The notes under the pieces were generated by a model, which saw only the letters and a list, made by a program, of their open reading frames with translations, did not search any database and was not told where the DNA came from. Shown here one piece after another: positions 8,789-17,375 of a stretch of 36,200 nucleotides of DNA (its first letter is position 1; every line of letters begins with the position of its first letter). Made by a program: the position numbers and the translations under genes. The DNA is from Chthonomonadaceae bacterium (GTDB lineage Bacteria > Armatimonadota > Fimbriimonadia > Fimbriimonadales > Fimbriimonadaceae): positions 1-36,200 of the forward strand of contig JAEURO010000004.1 of assembly GCA_016788345.1 (NCBI GenBank), read 5' to 3'.

Positions 8789-9333
8789 CTCAAATGGAAA
8801 CAATAGAAACCTCACACAGACTTCTTGCCGAAGACTTGATCCGTGACGTCCCTGATTTTCCCAAAGAGGGGATCCTGTTCAAGGACGTCGCGCCGGTGTT
8901 GCAGAGCCCTGCCGCCATGCAGGAGGTGATCGAACTGATTACAGCGGACGCCCAGGCTAAGGGTGCCGAAGTCATTGTGGGCATTGAGAGCCGGGGGTTT
9001 GTCTTCGGAGTTCCCGTGGCTCTGCAAGCGGGGCTCCCATTTGCGATGACTCGGAAGCTTGGCAAACTCCCTTACGACCGGATCACCGAAGAATATGCAC
9101 TCGAATATGGGACTAACACGATAGAAATGCATACCGATGCCGTCTCGCCTGGACAAAGGGCATACATCATCGACGACCTCCTCGCGACGGGAGGCACGGC
9201 TGCGGCAGCAGCACGTTTGGTCTCGCGACTCAATGGCCAAGTGTGTGGGTTTGGGTTTATGGTGGAACTCACATTTCTTGAAGGACGCAAAAACCTGTTG
9301 GGCTACCCAATTTGTGCCCTCATCAGCTTTTGA
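8785..9333 (+). CDS. apt: Adenine phosphoribosyltransferase
   Basis: A 182-residue cytosolic enzyme that joins adenine and PRPP to give AMP and pyrophosphate (purine salvage). Diagnostic features are DVPDFPKEGILFKDV near the N-terminus, the GIESRGFVFG loop, and the PRPP-binding motif YIIDDLLATGGTA at about residues 127-139. The length is normal for Apt. The start used overlaps the stop of the preceding gene by 4 bases; a second ATG three codons in (METIETS) is equally possible. It lies in a plus-strand run with miaA, hfq and dapF, a housekeeping context. Confidence 0.95.
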   Translation: MTQMETIETSHRLLAEDLIRDVPDFPKEGILFKDVAPVLQSPAAMQEVIELITADAQAKGAEVIVGIESRGFVFGVPVALQAGLPFAMTRKLGKLPYDRITEEYALEYGTNTIEMHTDAVSPGQRAYIIDDLLATGGTAAAAARLVSRLNGQVCGFGFMVELTFLEGRKNLLGYPICALISF

Positions 9334-9384
9334 AGCGGTGTGCCGTCCTCAGACTGTCGTCCAGAGTCCAGTATCCTTTAGAAT

Positions 9385-9744
9385 ATGGTTACTCTGTTAG
9401 CGACCCTCGTCCTGGGGTTCCAAGCGGTCAAGCCGGTCGTATCTGCCGACCTGCCGAAATTTGACAAGAAGGCGGTCACGGTCGTTGGAAAGGTCAGCGA
9501 ATTCAAGGAAAAAGTCGCCAAAACATCGAAACGTCCCTACACTATCTTTGTGCTGACTGACCGAAAGGGCAAGGTCAACGTTTTTTTCCAAGGCAAGCTG
9601 ACGACCAGAATCAAGGATGGCGACAAGGTTAGCGTGACGGGACTCTATCAAAAAGAAAAGAAGATCAAGGATCGCGTCTACAAGAACGAGATCGACGCAA
9701 CAAACACAAAGAACAAGAATTTTGGCGTCAAGCCAGTCAAGTAA
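9385..9744 (+). CDS. Small exported OB-fold-like protein, hypothetical
   Basis: A 119-residue protein I do not recognise by name. It starts MVTLLATLVLGFQAV, a likely short signal peptide, followed by a Lys-rich beta-type domain: AVTVVGKVSEFKEK, a Y-x-I-F-V-L-T-D-R-K-G strand pair, then GDKVSVTGLYQKEKK. The order of strands (VxVxGxVxxF ... DxVxVxGxY) is like that of nucleic-acid-binding OB folds placed in exported proteins. The first 6 bases before the ATG are TAGAAT, a -10 box directly abutting the start, so the true start could be slightly downstream. It overlaps the start of miaA by 23 bases. A role in the cell envelope is inference. Confidence 0.65.
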   Translation: MVTLLATLVLGFQAVKPVVSADLPKFDKKAVTVVGKVSEFKEKVAKTSKRPYTIFVLTDRKGKVNVFFQGKLTTRIKDGDKVSVTGLYQKEKKIKDRVYKNEIDATNTKNKNFGVKPVK

Positions 9745-10630
9745 CCCCGCCCTGATCGCGGTCATGGGCCCGACAGCTAGCGGCAAAAGCGATGTGGCCG
9801 AGTCGGTCGCCGAGCGGTTGGACGCCAGGCTTATCAATGCTGACGCCTTTCAGGTGTATAAGGGGCTTAACATCGGTACGAACAAGCCAAGCGACCCCGC
9901 CCGCTATGACTTGATCGACGTCATTGATCCGTCCGAAGGGTTCGGTGTGGGGAATTGGGTCAGCCGAGTGCTTCCGATCCTCCAGGAGACTTTTCTTGAA
10001 GGCCGGTCTGTTGTCGTGGTAGGCGGCACTGGACTCTATATCCGTGCACTGTTCGAGGAATATAACGACATGGCGGCGGCGCCATCGGCCGACCTGCGAG
10101 TGAGCCTGCAAGACGTCCCGCTTCAAGACTTAGTCGATCGGTTGCTCGAACTAGATCCAGAAACACTAGTCGACCTTTCGAATCCTGTGCGAGTGCGCAG
10201 AGCCCTAGAGAGACTCTTGACCGGGGACACCCGGATCAAAGTCAACCTGCCGCCTTTTCGCCGATTCAAGTTCGGACTTTTGGCCGATCCGATGGTGCTC
10301 AATAGCCGTATTGAGCGTCGGACTGAAGAGATGTGGGCAAAGGGTTGGCCAGAAGAAGTGTCATTTCTTTTATCGACAGGCGTCCCAAGCCATGCACCTG
10401 GATTCCGGGCAATAGGGTATCAATCCGTGGTTCGCTATCTTTTAGGAGAACCGGACGCCGAAGAGGCCAAACGCAACATTTGTCTTCGTACGCGCCAGTA
10501 CGCCAAAAGGCAGAGGGCTTGGCTCCGATCGGAGCCTTCGTTGGTCGGACTTTCGGCCACAACTGAATCTGACATTGCGACGGCGGTCGAGAAGATCTTG
10601 GCCGCTGTCAAGAGTCGAGGAGAAAAATAA
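9722..10630 (+). CDS. miaA: tRNA dimethylallyltransferase MiaA
   Basis: A 302-residue enzyme that transfers a dimethylallyl group to N6 of A37 in tRNAs reading codons beginning with U. It carries the P-loop [14 protein letters not shown], the substrate segment [20 protein letters not shown], and [15 protein letters not shown], all MiaA hallmarks; later RAIGYQSVV and [12 protein letters not shown] match the conserved C-terminal part. The start is a TTG inside the last codons of the upstream gene; no ATG exists in frame before the P-loop, so TTG is the best choice. hfq follows after 4 bases, the same miaA-hfq order found in many Proteobacteria. The tRNA-Ser(GGA) in this window reads UCC/UCU and is therefore a class of possible substrate. 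Confidence 0.95.
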   Translation: MASSQSSNPALIAVMGPTASGKSDVAESVAERLDARLINADAFQVYKGLNIGTNKPSDPARYDLIDVIDPSEGFGVGNWVSRVLPILQETFLEGRSVVVVGGTGLYIRALFEEYNDMAAAPSADLRVSLQDVPLQDLVDRLLELDPETLVDLSNPVRVRRALERLLTGDTRIKVNLPPFRRFKFGLLADPMVLNSRIERRTEEMWAKGWPEEVSFLLSTGVPSHAPGFRAIGYQSVVRYLLGEPDAEEAKRNICLRTRQYAKRQRAWLRSEPSLVGLSATTESDIATAVEKILAAVKSRGEK

Positions 10631-10634
10631 TAAA

Positions 10635-10898
10635 ATGGGAAAATCAATCAACCTCCAAGACATGTTTCTTAACCAGGTACGGAAGGAGGGCATCAGCGTC
10701 ACGATCTATTTGATGGGCGGCGTACAGCTTCGAGGCGCAGTCCGAGGGTTTGACGCGTTCACCGTCCTTTTGGACTCACCGGGCAAGCCGACCCAGTTGG
10801 TTTACAAACACGCGATCACCAGCGTCGTCCCTTCACGGCAAATCGGGGAGAAGAAAGGCGACCATGAATTCGAGCACTCTCACGACGAAGACGCATGA
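10635..10898 (+). CDS. hfq: RNA chaperone Hfq
   Basis: An 87-residue Sm-like protein that forms a hexameric ring pairing small RNAs with mRNAs. It shows the proximal-face [12 protein letters not shown] start (Q8-like position), the Sm1 strand block [19 protein letters not shown], and the Sm2 YKHAI motif followed by TSVVPSR. The start is the ATG of MGKSINLQ; a longer open frame upstream overlaps miaA and lacks family similarity. A GAGG-type ribosome site lies about 12 bases upstream. The C-terminal tail is short, acidic and His-rich ([11 protein letters not shown]). The stop overlaps the dapF ATG by 4 bases. Confidence 0.96.
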   Translation: MGKSINLQDMFLNQVRKEGISVTIYLMGGVQLRGAVRGFDAFTVLLDSPGKPTQLVYKHAITSVVPSRQIGEKKGDHEFEHSHDEDA

Positions 10899-11731
10899 AG
10901 TTTACGAAAATGCACGGGATTGGAAACGATTTCGTGATGGTCAACGGATTCAAGGAGTCTGGCCACGATTGGCCGGACACCTCGAGAGCTGTATGCGACC
11001 GTCGGTTTGGCATCGGTAGCGATGGGCTCATTGTGGCGTTTCCAGGTGAGCGTGAGCAGTTTTCGATGCGCATGTGGAACCCTGACGGGTCGGAGAGCGA
11101 AATGTGCGGAAATGGCGTTCGCTGTTTCGCGAAGTTTCTGCATCAAGAAGGACTGACAAACGAGACGAGCATCCCAGTGGAGACTGGCGCGGGCCGACTC
11201 TGCCTGGACATCATGGGCGACCAGGTCCGCGTCGACATGGGCCCAGCAAGACTGACTCGGGGTGAGATCGGTGTCACAGGCGTCCCCGGGTCAAAGATGA
11301 TCAACGAGCCCCTAACCCTTGAACTAGGTGAAGGTCCGTCAGTCGAGCTTTTGGGCACTGCCGTTTCGATGGGCAATCCTCACATCGTCTTCTTCTGGGA
11401 AGACGTCGACGCAGTTCCGCTCGAAAAGTACGGACCGCTCATTGAGCGTCACGAACTCTTTCCAAACCGAATCAACGCGCACTTTGTGCAGGTCTTATCT
11501 CCAACGGAAATCAAAATGCGCACATGGGAGCGCGGTGCAGGCGTGACTCTTGCGTGCGGGACAGGCGCATGTGCTTGCGGCGTCGCCAGTTTCATGAACG
11601 GCAAGACTGACCGCACGGTGCATGTACATTTGCCAGGGGGTTCCTTGCACATTGACTACTTGGCGACGGGCCGGGTCAACATGACCGGGCCGGCAGTCAC
11701 TGTGTTTGAGGGTAACTGGGCAGCAACTTAG
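10895..11731 (+). CDS. dapF: Diaminopimelate epimerase
   Basis: A 278-residue cytosolic enzyme converting LL- to meso-diaminopimelate for lysine and peptidoglycan synthesis. It starts [14 protein letters not shown], typical of DapF. The two catalytic cysteines are visible: C71 in MCGNGVRC and C221 in LACGTGACA. Length is normal. It is the last gene of the plus-strand run and is translationally coupled to hfq (ATGA). Presence of dapF shows the cell makes meso-DAP. A short gap of 48 bases separates it from smpB on the other strand. Confidence 0.97.
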   Translation: MKFTKMHGIGNDFVMVNGFKESGHDWPDTSRAVCDRRFGIGSDGLIVAFPGEREQFSMRMWNPDGSESEMCGNGVRCFAKFLHQEGLTNETSIPVETGAGRLCLDIMGDQVRVDMGPARLTRGEIGVTGVPGSKMINEPLTLELGEGPSVELLGTAVSMGNPHIVFFWEDVDAVPLEKYGPLIERHELFPNRINAHFVQVLSPTEIKMRTWERGAGVTLACGTGACACGVASFMNGKTDRTVHVHLPGGSLHIDYLATGRVNMTGPAVTVFEGNWAAT

Positions 11732-11779
11732 CGCCCAGCCGTACCAAGCGAAGTAGTCCGACAGACAAGCGGACTTCAG
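11732..11779. other. Convergent gap dapF/smpB with small hairpin
   Basis: The gap holds a 6-base inverted repeat AGTCCG / CGGACT with a 9-base loop (11755-11775). It lacks a T-run on either strand, so it may be a weak bidirectional terminator or chance. No other signal was seen here. Confidence 0.25.
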
Positions 11780-12253
11780 TCACTCGCCACGCTGAAGTTC
11801 GCGCCTAGTCTCTTTCTTTTTGATCGATTCCCTTTTGTCGTATTGCCTTTTGCCCCTGGCAAGCGCGATCGCGACCTTGACCCTGCCCTTTTCGTTGAAG
11901 TAGACGCGGACTGGAATGATTGTCAGCCCCTTCTCTTGCGACTTCCTCTTGATTAGGTCTATTTCTTTTCGATGAAGAAGTAGCTTTCGGTCACGCCTTC
12001 TGTCGTGACCGAAGTGCGAAGACTTATCGTAAGGCTCTACATCCATGGAGTGGATCCACATTTCTCCATCCTTGACTAAGCAGTAGGCGTCGACAAGGTT
12101 AGCCCTTCCGAGATAAATTGACTTCACCTCCGTTCCGACCAGCGCAATCCCAGCCTCGTATGTGTCGACAAACTCATAGTCGAAAGAAGCTTTTCGGTTT
12201 TGGATCGTCGCTGGCCCGCGCTTTACTTTGTCATTTGCGGACTTAGACCCCAT
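11780..12253 (-). CDS. smpB: SsrA-binding protein SmpB
   Basis: A 157-residue SmpB, the partner of tmRNA in rescue of stalled ribosomes. Evidence: NRKASFDYEFVDTYEAGI, ALVGTEVKSIY, REANL-like GRANLVDAY, and KLLLHRKEIDLI, followed by a basic C-terminal tail (KRQYDKRESIKKKE) as in the family. The frame extends upstream to 12289, but the ATG at 12253 (MGSKSANDK) gives the usual length and avoids overlap with the divergent FKBP gene. A TATCCT box ends 9 bases before this ATG. tmRNA (ssrA) itself was not found in the window. Confidence 0.95.
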   Translation of the reverse strand: MGSKSANDKVKRGPATIQNRKASFDYEFVDTYEAGIALVGTEVKSIYLGRANLVDAYCLVKDGEMWIHSMDVEPYDKSSHFGHDRRRDRKLLLHRKEIDLIKRKSQEKGLTIIPVRVYFNEKGRVKVAIALARGKRQYDKRESIKKKETRRELQRGE

Positions 12254-12262
12254 GAACCAGAC

Positions 12263-12268
12263 AGGATA
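12263..12268 (-). promoter_or_regulatory. Candidate -10 box, smpB
   Basis: Minus-strand TATCCT ending 9 bases before the ATG at 12253, without a Shine-Dalgarno sequence between. It faces the -10 box of the divergent FKBP gene (12275-12280) only 6 bases away, so the two promoters would compete for polymerase. Confidence 0.4.
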
Positions 12269-12274
12269 CCGGAG

Positions 12275-12280
12275 TAAGAT
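12275..12280 (+). promoter_or_regulatory. Candidate -10 box, FKBP lipoprotein
   Basis: TAAGAT ending 8 bases before the ATG at 12289; no -35 and no ribosome binding site were seen. A nearly leaderless transcript is predicted. Confidence 0.4.
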
Positions 12281-12288
12281 TTCATTCA

Positions 12289-13065
12289 ATGCGGCGTAAG
12301 TTGTGGATCGGTCTGGGCTTCGGGCTTCTTGCGGGTTGTCATACCCAAGAAAGCGCTAAAGAGCCGGAGTCAATGTTCAAAAAGCTTTTGACCGAGGACA
12401 TAAAGGTCGGGTCCGGAGCGGCAGCGGAGGAAGGCGACACGGCCCACCTGCAATATGTCGGCACATTCGCCAAGTCTGGCGTGCAATTTGACACCAATGA
12501 CCCCGAACGATCCGAGAAGAACAAGACGCCACTTGCCTTTCAGATTGCTCCGACTTCGACGGTGGTCCAGGGCATGGTGGACGGAGTCAGGGGCATGAAG
12601 GTGGGCGGTGTCAGGAAAATCAAGGTCCCTTATATGCTGGCTTATGGGGCCAGCGGGTCAGAGGGCATACCGCCATATTCAGACTTGATCTTCGAAATCA
12701 AGTTGCTTTACCTTGTCAAAAAGGGCGAAGAGAACGATGTTTATGTGGAAGACGTCCGCATTGGCACAGGGCCTGTGATTGGGCCGAAGGACAAGGTGGT
12801 TGTTAACTATGTGGGCAAATTTGTGAATGGCCGACTGTTTGACAGCACATATTTGCGAAAGGCCCCTGTCACATTTCAGATGGGAAAAACCGAGGTCATA
12901 ACTGGAATCGAGCGGGGCATGGAGGGCATGAAGGTGGGTGGAAAGAGGATACTGACGTTGAACCCGAACGCCGGCTACGGAGGATTTGGAGAAGGCGTCA
13001 TCCCTGCCAATGCAGTCTTGATCTACGAGTTGGAAGTTGTGTCGGCAAAACCAAGCGGGGCTTGA
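12289..13065 (+). CDS. Lipoprotein with two FKBP-type peptidyl-prolyl isomerase domains
   Basis: A 258-residue protein. The first residues form a lipoprotein signal (positively charged MRRK, then a hydrophobic run to LLAGC with the acylated Cys at 17). Two FKBP domains follow: about residues 35-135 (AHLQYVGTFAKSG, VVQGMVDGVRGMKVGG, YGASGSEGIPPYSDLIFEI) and about 145-255 (VVNYVGKFVNGRLFDS, VITGIERGMEGMKVGG, NAGYGGFGEGVIPANAVL). Both retain the G-M-K-V-G-G and P-P/A-x-[AS]-x-L-I-[FY]-E cores. It would catalyse proline cis-trans isomerisation of exported proteins at the outer face of a membrane. Tandem FKBP in one lipoprotein is less common than single-domain FkpA/FklB types. Its start lies opposite the extended smpB frame. 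Confidence 0.92.
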   Translation: MRRKLWIGLGFGLLAGCHTQESAKEPESMFKKLLTEDIKVGSGAAAEEGDTAHLQYVGTFAKSGVQFDTNDPERSEKNKTPLAFQIAPTSTVVQGMVDGVRGMKVGGVRKIKVPYMLAYGASGSEGIPPYSDLIFEIKLLYLVKKGEENDVYVEDVRIGTGPVIGPKDKVVVNYVGKFVNGRLFDSTYLRKAPVTFQMGKTEVITGIERGMEGMKVGGKRILTLNPNAGYGGFGEGVIPANAVLIYELEVVSAKPSGA

Positions 13066-13114
13066 TTTGAACCTGGTCTCGGTTTGCCTTCCTTGTGATC
13101 CTATTTTGGCTGCG

Positions 13115-13780
13115 ATGCTGACTTCTCACCCCAGAGTGTCTTCGTCAGACCTGGCGTGTGGCGAGGGATTGACATTTTGGCAGGGGGACTGGGAACGAAG
13201 AATACTCATTGGGGAGCCCGGCATGCTCTACGGACTTGTCGAAACGACCGACAACAACCCGCTCGTCTGCGCCGACACGTTTTCAGTGCCATCACCTGCA
13301 GGCACATTAGGGGCACTAGCGCTCGCCCCATTGTTTTGGGCAGGCATTGTAGCCGAGCAACCGATTCTCGTCCTTCATGCACCGGAAGCAGAAAGCCGCG
13401 AGTGGGATGCCCTCTTTGGCCCGGACGCTGTCGACGTGCGCTATGAGACGACGACTGTCGAGGGCCTCTACATGGGCCTAGCGATGGCTGTCGTTTCCTG
13501 GAACCTTGAAGACGGCCCAGTCTCTGGACTGTACGATGAAGCTTTTGGCCGCTCTTTCTTTGTGGAACGTTCAATTGGGCCCTTGAAGCCTGAACTCGTC
13601 CTTGGTAAGGCCAAGGCCGTCTATACGCTCAAACAAACCTCGGACGGCGACAAATCTCTGTTGACGATCCAAGTTATCGCCGACAAGAACGGCAAGTGTG
13701 GCGCGGCTCAAGTAGTTCACGCGCTGAACGTCATGGCAGGGTACGAAGAGTCACTGGGTACCGAGTTGGTCACTCTTTGA
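13115..13780 (+). CDS. ArgC-like protein lacking the cofactor domain, hypothetical
   Basis: A 221-residue protein without a confident family. Parts look like the catalytic domain of N-acetyl-gamma-glutamyl-phosphate reductase: a GTLGALALAPLFWAGIV stretch resembles the T-x-x-LLALAPLLKAGLI helix that follows the catalytic NPGCYPT in ArgC, and the C-terminal NGKCGAAQVVHALNVMAGYE resembles ArgC's KGASGQAVQNMNLMFGFDE. The N-terminal Rossmann domain is absent and the position of the catalytic Cys reads VPSP, so it should not be a working reductase. The start is placed at ATG 13115; the frame is open further back to 13037 but would overlap the FKBP gene. It overlaps fmdB tail-to-tail by 11 bases. 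The similarity is by eye and may be wrong. Confidence 0.6.
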   Translation: MLTSHPRVSSSDLACGEGLTFWQGDWERRILIGEPGMLYGLVETTDNNPLVCADTFSVPSPAGTLGALALAPLFWAGIVAEQPILVLHAPEAESREWDALFGPDAVDVRYETTTVEGLYMGLAMAVVSWNLEDGPVSGLYDEAFGRSFFVERSIGPLKPELVLGKAKAVYTLKQTSDGDKSLLTIQVIADKNGKCGAAQVVHALNVMAGYEESLGTELVTL

Positions 13781-14063
13781 CAGAATCTGGGTCGCCGACG
13801 ATCATATCGACGCCGGAACCTGCGATCTTTTCCCAAGTTCCGATTCCTGACTTCTTCCAGGTGGTGAACCCTTTTTTTGCTGCTTTGTCTGCGTCAAATG
13901 TGTACGACTTGACAACAGAAATCTGGCTGACGACTCGTCGGACGTTCAGACCGCACGATGGACAGAACTCCAGGGGCGCCTCGTCTACAGCCTGGACGAC
14001 CCCAAATCTATAGTCGCAGAGCTCGCAATCGTCCCATATGTGCTCGTACTCGTAAACTGGCAT
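13770..14063 (-). CDS. FmdB-family zinc-ribbon protein
   Basis: A 97-residue FmdB/putative regulatory zinc-ribbon protein. It begins MPVYEYEHI, matching the M-P-x-Y-[ED]-Y start of the family, and has two Cys pairs, C13-x2-C16 and C34-x2-C37 (CELC, CPSC), that would bind one zinc. The family is common and its function poorly known; the name comes from a gene near formamidase, not from a proven role. The open frame extends 36 codons upstream, but the conserved start at 14063 is chosen. It lies back-to-back with the uracil-DNA glycosylase gene, only 19 bases between starts. Confidence 0.85.
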   Translation of the reverse strand: MPVYEYEHIWDDCELCDYRFGVVQAVDEAPLEFCPSCGLNVRRVVSQISVVKSYTFDADKAAKKGFTTWKKSGIGTWEKIAGSGVDMIVGDPDSVKE

Positions 14064-14068
14064 CCCTG

Positions 14069-14074
14069 TATGCT
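14069..14074 (+). promoter_or_regulatory. Candidate -10 box, uracil-DNA glycosylase
   Basis: TATGCT ending 8 bases before the TTG start at 14083. The same hexamer stands 7 bases before the aminotransferase ATG at 24103. No -35 box was seen. Confidence 0.3.
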
Positions 14075-14082
14075 CCCGTGCG

Positions 14083-14769
14083 TTGTCAGAATATCTCGAC
14101 GTGCTTAATGGACAAATTGTATCGTGCGACCGTTGCCCGAGGTTGCGCGAGTGGTGTCTTAATGTCGCCAAAAGTAAGAAGAGAGAGTTCTTGGACGAGG
14201 ATTACTGGGGTCTCCCTGTGCCAAATTTCGGAGACCCTTTGGGAAAAGGTCTGATTCTTGGGCTCGCTCCGGCTGCACATGGTGCCAACAGAACTGGCCG
14301 CATGTTCTCAGGCGACCGGAGCGGGGACTGGCTCTACGCTGCGCTGCATTCTGCTGGCTTGGCGAACACACCTGACAGCAGAGACATGACCAATGGCCTG
14401 ACGTTGAGTAACGTCTTGATCACGGCCACATGCCACTGCGCCCCGCCAGACAACAAACCGACCCGAGAGGAAATCGAGAACTGCGCCCCATATTTGGCAA
14501 GCCTGCTTGCGAACAATCAGTTCCGAGCGGTCCTATGTCTGGGTTCATTGGCTTGGACATCGGCCCTGTCCCACTTTAGGGTGAGGCCGAAGCCCAAGTT
14601 CGGGCATGGATGCGAAACGGTCGCTGACTCAGGGCAGACCTTGCTAGGGTCTTACCATCCCAGCCAACAGAACACTTTCACCGGCAAGCTGACGAGGGAC
14701 ATGCTCGACGACGTGGTCGCAAGGTTCGCAATGCTCATCGATCCATCTACTTCTTCGTCGGATCGTTGA
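14083..14769 (+). CDS. Type-5 uracil-DNA glycosylase (UDGb-like)
   Basis: A 228-residue family-5 uracil-DNA glycosylase, which removes uracil (and often hypoxanthine and other deaminated bases) from DNA. The catalytic motif 1 is [16 protein letters not shown] (about residues 60-75) followed by GDRSGDWLY; motif 2 is [15 protein letters not shown] near the C-terminus. Four cysteines suited to a 4Fe-4S cluster are C15, C18, C119 and C134 (CDRC and [16 protein letters not shown]). Start TTG at 14083 is the only in-frame start that keeps the first Cys pair. The C-terminus overlaps the convergent aspartyl protease gene by 23 bases, which is a longer overlap than for other pairs here. Confidence 0.93.
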   Translation: MSEYLDVLNGQIVSCDRCPRLREWCLNVAKSKKREFLDEDYWGLPVPNFGDPLGKGLILGLAPAAHGANRTGRMFSGDRSGDWLYAALHSAGLANTPDSRDMTNGLTLSNVLITATCHCAPPDNKPTREEIENCAPYLASLLANNQFRAVLCLGSLAWTSALSHFRVRPKPKFGHGCETVADSGQTLLGSYHPSQQNTFTGKLTRDMLDDVVARFAMLIDPSTSSSDR

Positions 14770-15922
14770 CCAGTTGTATTCGTTCAATCTCGTGTCGGAT
14801 CAGCTGACCCTCTCGAGACAAGTCGAGCTTGACCTTTGAGCCAACCTTCCCTTCCAGAAGCGATCTCACGGCACGATAGCTCATGTGATCCACATCCAGG
14901 CCATCCACGCTCAAGAGGTCATCTCCCCGCTTGACCCCGGCTTTGTCGGCAGGGCCATCCGGCATGACCGAATAGATCCTCATCCTCTTTCTCCTGGGAT
15001 CCTTGAACGCGAGGACACCAATCGCCCCGGGCTCCTCGTCATTGCGCGTCCCCGTGTAGTTTTCAAACAGCACGCGCCTGTGGGCCAGGTCGATGGTCAG
15101 GTTGAAGTTACGAAGGAACCTGAACCCTATTGTCCCATCATGGTCTGCCGCGCTACTTGGAAGGTCGATGACCGAAAAGACCGGTTTTTCGACAGGGATA
15201 CCAAAGATTTTGAGATCGGGCATCGCCACATAGAACGTGTCAACTGGGCCAGAAGCCACGACAGACTGTGTCATGAAAGCAGCCTTCTTGCCTTCGGGCC
15301 AGAATTTTTCGCGTTCAAGCACATCACGATGGGTCGTAGCGTATCCTGAGTTGCCAGTGTCTAAGGCCATGACAAGCTTTTCTCCTTTCGGGCCTTGCAC
15401 GCTCAACTCCATCGAGTTGTGCCCTAGCGGAAGGAGCTTTGCCAAAAATGACCGAGTGTTGTCTGGCGTGGTTTGGGTCAGATCAAGAGAAGGGTCGAGG
15501 AAGATAATTTTTTTCTTCTCAAAATTTATTTGAAACGGGCCATCTTTGAACGGCTCCAGACCAAGGATCCCATCACAGTGGACACCATACGCCAGAGAGT
15601 AGTGCTCAGACGGCTGTTGGACAGCCTCCAAGCCCGTGACCTTGACCATACGGTCACCAATTTTCATCGTTTTGATTGGGACGGTCTTCACTTGGAACGC
15701 TCCGACAAAGTCTTGGAGCGAGATCGTCCCTGTCGGTTTGCCAATGTCCAGCTGATCGCCTAAGACAACAGCCCCGGCAAAACCAGTGTCGAACATGAGC
15801 GAGGCCGGCTTACCGTTGACTTCGACATTAATGATGATCGCGTCCTCACCGATCGTGAACGGCACCTCTTGCAGGCTTGAATGGCCCGTGCCTGCAATTG
15901 CAAAAAGTATTCCTATGACCAT
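14747..15922 (-). CDS. Secreted two-lobed aspartyl protease with PDZ domain
   Basis: A 391-residue exported protein. After a signal-like N-terminus ([13 protein letters not shown]) come two aspartyl protease lobes: FDTGFAG (D45) and ALDTGNSG (D188), each with the hydrophobic-D-T-G signature and downstream LGxEPF / [11 protein letters not shown] strands. A PDZ domain at about residues 300-385 follows ([20 protein letters not shown], then [12 protein letters not shown]). The fold is that of retropepsin-like proteins, but two DTG motifs in one chain imply a pepsin-like pseudo-dimer. It would act outside the cytoplasm on peptides or on a surface protein. The start is placed at ATG 15922; the longer frame to 16084 would run into the divergent liv gene. 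Confidence 0.88.
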   Translation of the reverse strand: MVIGILFAIAGTGHSSLQEVPFTIGEDAIIINVEVNGKPASLMFDTGFAGAVVLGDQLDIGKPTGTISLQDFVGAFQVKTVPIKTMKIGDRMVKVTGLEAVQQPSEHYSLAYGVHCDGILGLEPFKDGPFQINFEKKKIIFLDPSLDLTQTTPDNTRSFLAKLLPLGHNSMELSVQGPKGEKLVMALDTGNSGYATTHRDVLEREKFWPEGKKAAFMTQSVVASGPVDTFYVAMPDLKIFGIPVEKPVFSVIDLPSSAADHDGTIGFRFLRNFNLTIDLAHRRVLFENYTGTRNDEEPGAIGVLAFKDPRRKRMRIYSVMPDGPADKAGVKRGDDLLSVDGLDVDHMSYRAVRSLLEGKVGSKVKLDLSREGQLIRHEIERIQLVNDPTKK

Positions 15923-16017
15923 GGACTTGCCCTGCAGATTACAACGTCCGGGGCAAGACAAACATTTCTCGAGTCCCGAGTGTGTCCTGACATAGACCTC
16001 TAGGCTTGCATATCGCG

Positions 16018-16023
16018 TATACT
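16018..16023 (+). promoter_or_regulatory. Candidate -10 box of liv operon
   Basis: TATACT about 53 bases before the livJ ATG, in the 154-base divergent region between the protease and the liv operon (15923-16076). No good -35 was found. An AGGTG ribosome site at 16061-16065 serves the GTG/ATG cluster that follows. No riboswitch or Lrp-like palindrome was evident in the region. Confidence 0.4.
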
Positions 16024-16076
16024 CCGAACACTTTTGATCAGGGCCGTCTCGGCCTGTTCGAGGTGCAACAGTGGTG

Positions 16077-17375
16077 ATGCGCAAAACAATTAATATAGCA
16101 AGCTTTTTTGCCCTGGCGACTTCAATCGTCCTCGGCGCTTACGGTTGTAAAGACAGCGGAGCCAGCGGCAGTACCGCTGGAACAACTGGTACGACCGGCT
16201 CAAATTCGACGGCAGGCGGAGAAACTGCAGGCAGCGGGGGCACGACGGGTTCGGGCCGCAAAGACCCAGCAAAAGATGGCTCTGACATTGGGGAACCCAT
16301 CAAGATCGGACTTGTCGCCAGCCAAAATGGCGACTTGAAGCCGTGGGGTGACGACTGCGTGAAGGGCGCCAACATGGCTGTCGACGAGATTAATGCCGCG
16401 GGCGGGATCAACGGGAAAAAAGTTCTTCTCTTGACTGAAGACAGTAACAGCGATCCTGTCGCAGGTAAGAACGCTGCCTCTAAGCTGGTGACCGACGGAT
16501 GTGTTGGAATCCTTGGCGAAGTGGCCAGTGGCATCACGCAACAGATGGCCAACGTGGCCTTTGACGCTGGATTGCCGATTGTTGCCGTCGGTGCGACAAG
16601 GACGGACATATCGGACATTGGTTCGAACTTCTTCCGCGTTTGCTACACGGACGACTTTCAGGGCCCGGTCATGGCGAAGTTCGCCTACGACTACCTGAGC
16701 CTTCGCAACGTAGCGATCATGACGGACAACAAGCAGCCTTATTCGGTTGGCCTTAGTGACTCGTTCCGAAAAGCCTTCGAAGGCTATGGCGGCAAGATTG
16801 TCGACGAACAGAAATACCAGTCCAAGGAAACGCAGTTTTCAAGCTATATCTCAAACATGAAGTCCAAAAGCCCTGACGGAGTGTTTTTGAGCGGATACTT
16901 CACAGAGGTCGGCCCGATCGTCAGTCAAATGCGGGCTGCGGGACTCAACATGCCCGTCCTCGGTGGCGACGGATGGGACAGCGCCCAGTTGCAGACCTCG
17001 GGTGGCCAGGCCATCGTGGGTGGGTTCTTCTGCAACCACTACAACAACGAAGAGAAGCGGCCAGAGGTTCAAAAGTTCTTGGCCGATTGGAAAGCGAAAT
17101 ATAGTGGAGTGCCTGGCACGACGATGGGGGCACTGGGCTATGACGCTGCCAAGCTCCTGTGCGACGCGATCAAGCGCGCAATGGACAAGGGCGGTAAGAA
17201 ATCCAAGGACATCAGTGCGGCTTTGGAAGACACGAGCGACTTTGCAGGTGTCAGCGGTAAGGTCACTCTTAAAGGCATGAAGGGCAACCCTGCCAAGCGG
17301 GCCCTTGTTGTCAAGGTCACCGCCAACGGGACAACATTTGAAAAGGCGTACGAACCCGAGGAACTTGCAAAGTAA
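16077..17375 (+). CDS. livJ: Branched-chain amino acid ABC transporter, substrate-binding lipoprotein
   Basis: A 432-residue type-I periplasmic binding protein of the Leu/Ile/Val-binding family. It has a lipoprotein signal ending at GAYGC (Cys about 24), then a Gly/Ser/Thr-rich linker of about 40 residues, and the binding domain beginning PIKIGLVASQNGDLKPWG, followed by INAAGGINGKKVLLLTED and VLGGDGWDSAQL, all typical of LivJ/LivK. The linker would hold the domain away from the membrane. GTG-GTG-ATG stand in frame at 16071-16079; ATG 16077 is chosen because MRKTIN gives a normal signal start, but GTG 16071 is spaced better from the AGGTG. It heads the operon livJ-livH-livM-livG. The true ligand may be another amino acid or amide. 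Confidence 0.93.
   Translation: MRKTINIASFFALATSIVLGAYGCKDSGASGSTAGTTGTTGSNSTAGGETAGSGGTTGSGRKDPAKDGSDIGEPIKIGLVASQNGDLKPWGDDCVKGANMAVDEINAAGGINGKKVLLLTEDSNSDPVAGKNAASKLVTDGCVGILGEVASGITQQMANVAFDAGLPIVAVGATRTDISDIGSNFFRVCYTDDFQGPVMAKFAYDYLSLRNVAIMTDNKQPYSVGLSDSFRKAFEGYGGKIVDEQKYQSKETQFSSYISNMKSKSPDGVFLSGYFTEVGPIVSQMRAAGLNMPVLGGDGWDSAQLQTSGGQAIVGGFFCNHYNNEEKRPEVQKFLADWKAKYSGVPGTTMGALGYDAAKLLCDAIKRAMDKGGKKSKDISAALEDTSDFAGVSGKVTLKGMKGNPAKRALVVKVTANGTTFEKAYEPEELAK

Noticed and set aside
15923-16076. Possible riboswitch or leader before the liv operon
   Set aside because: The region was read for stable stems and known aptamer cores; nothing beyond short chance palindromes was seen.
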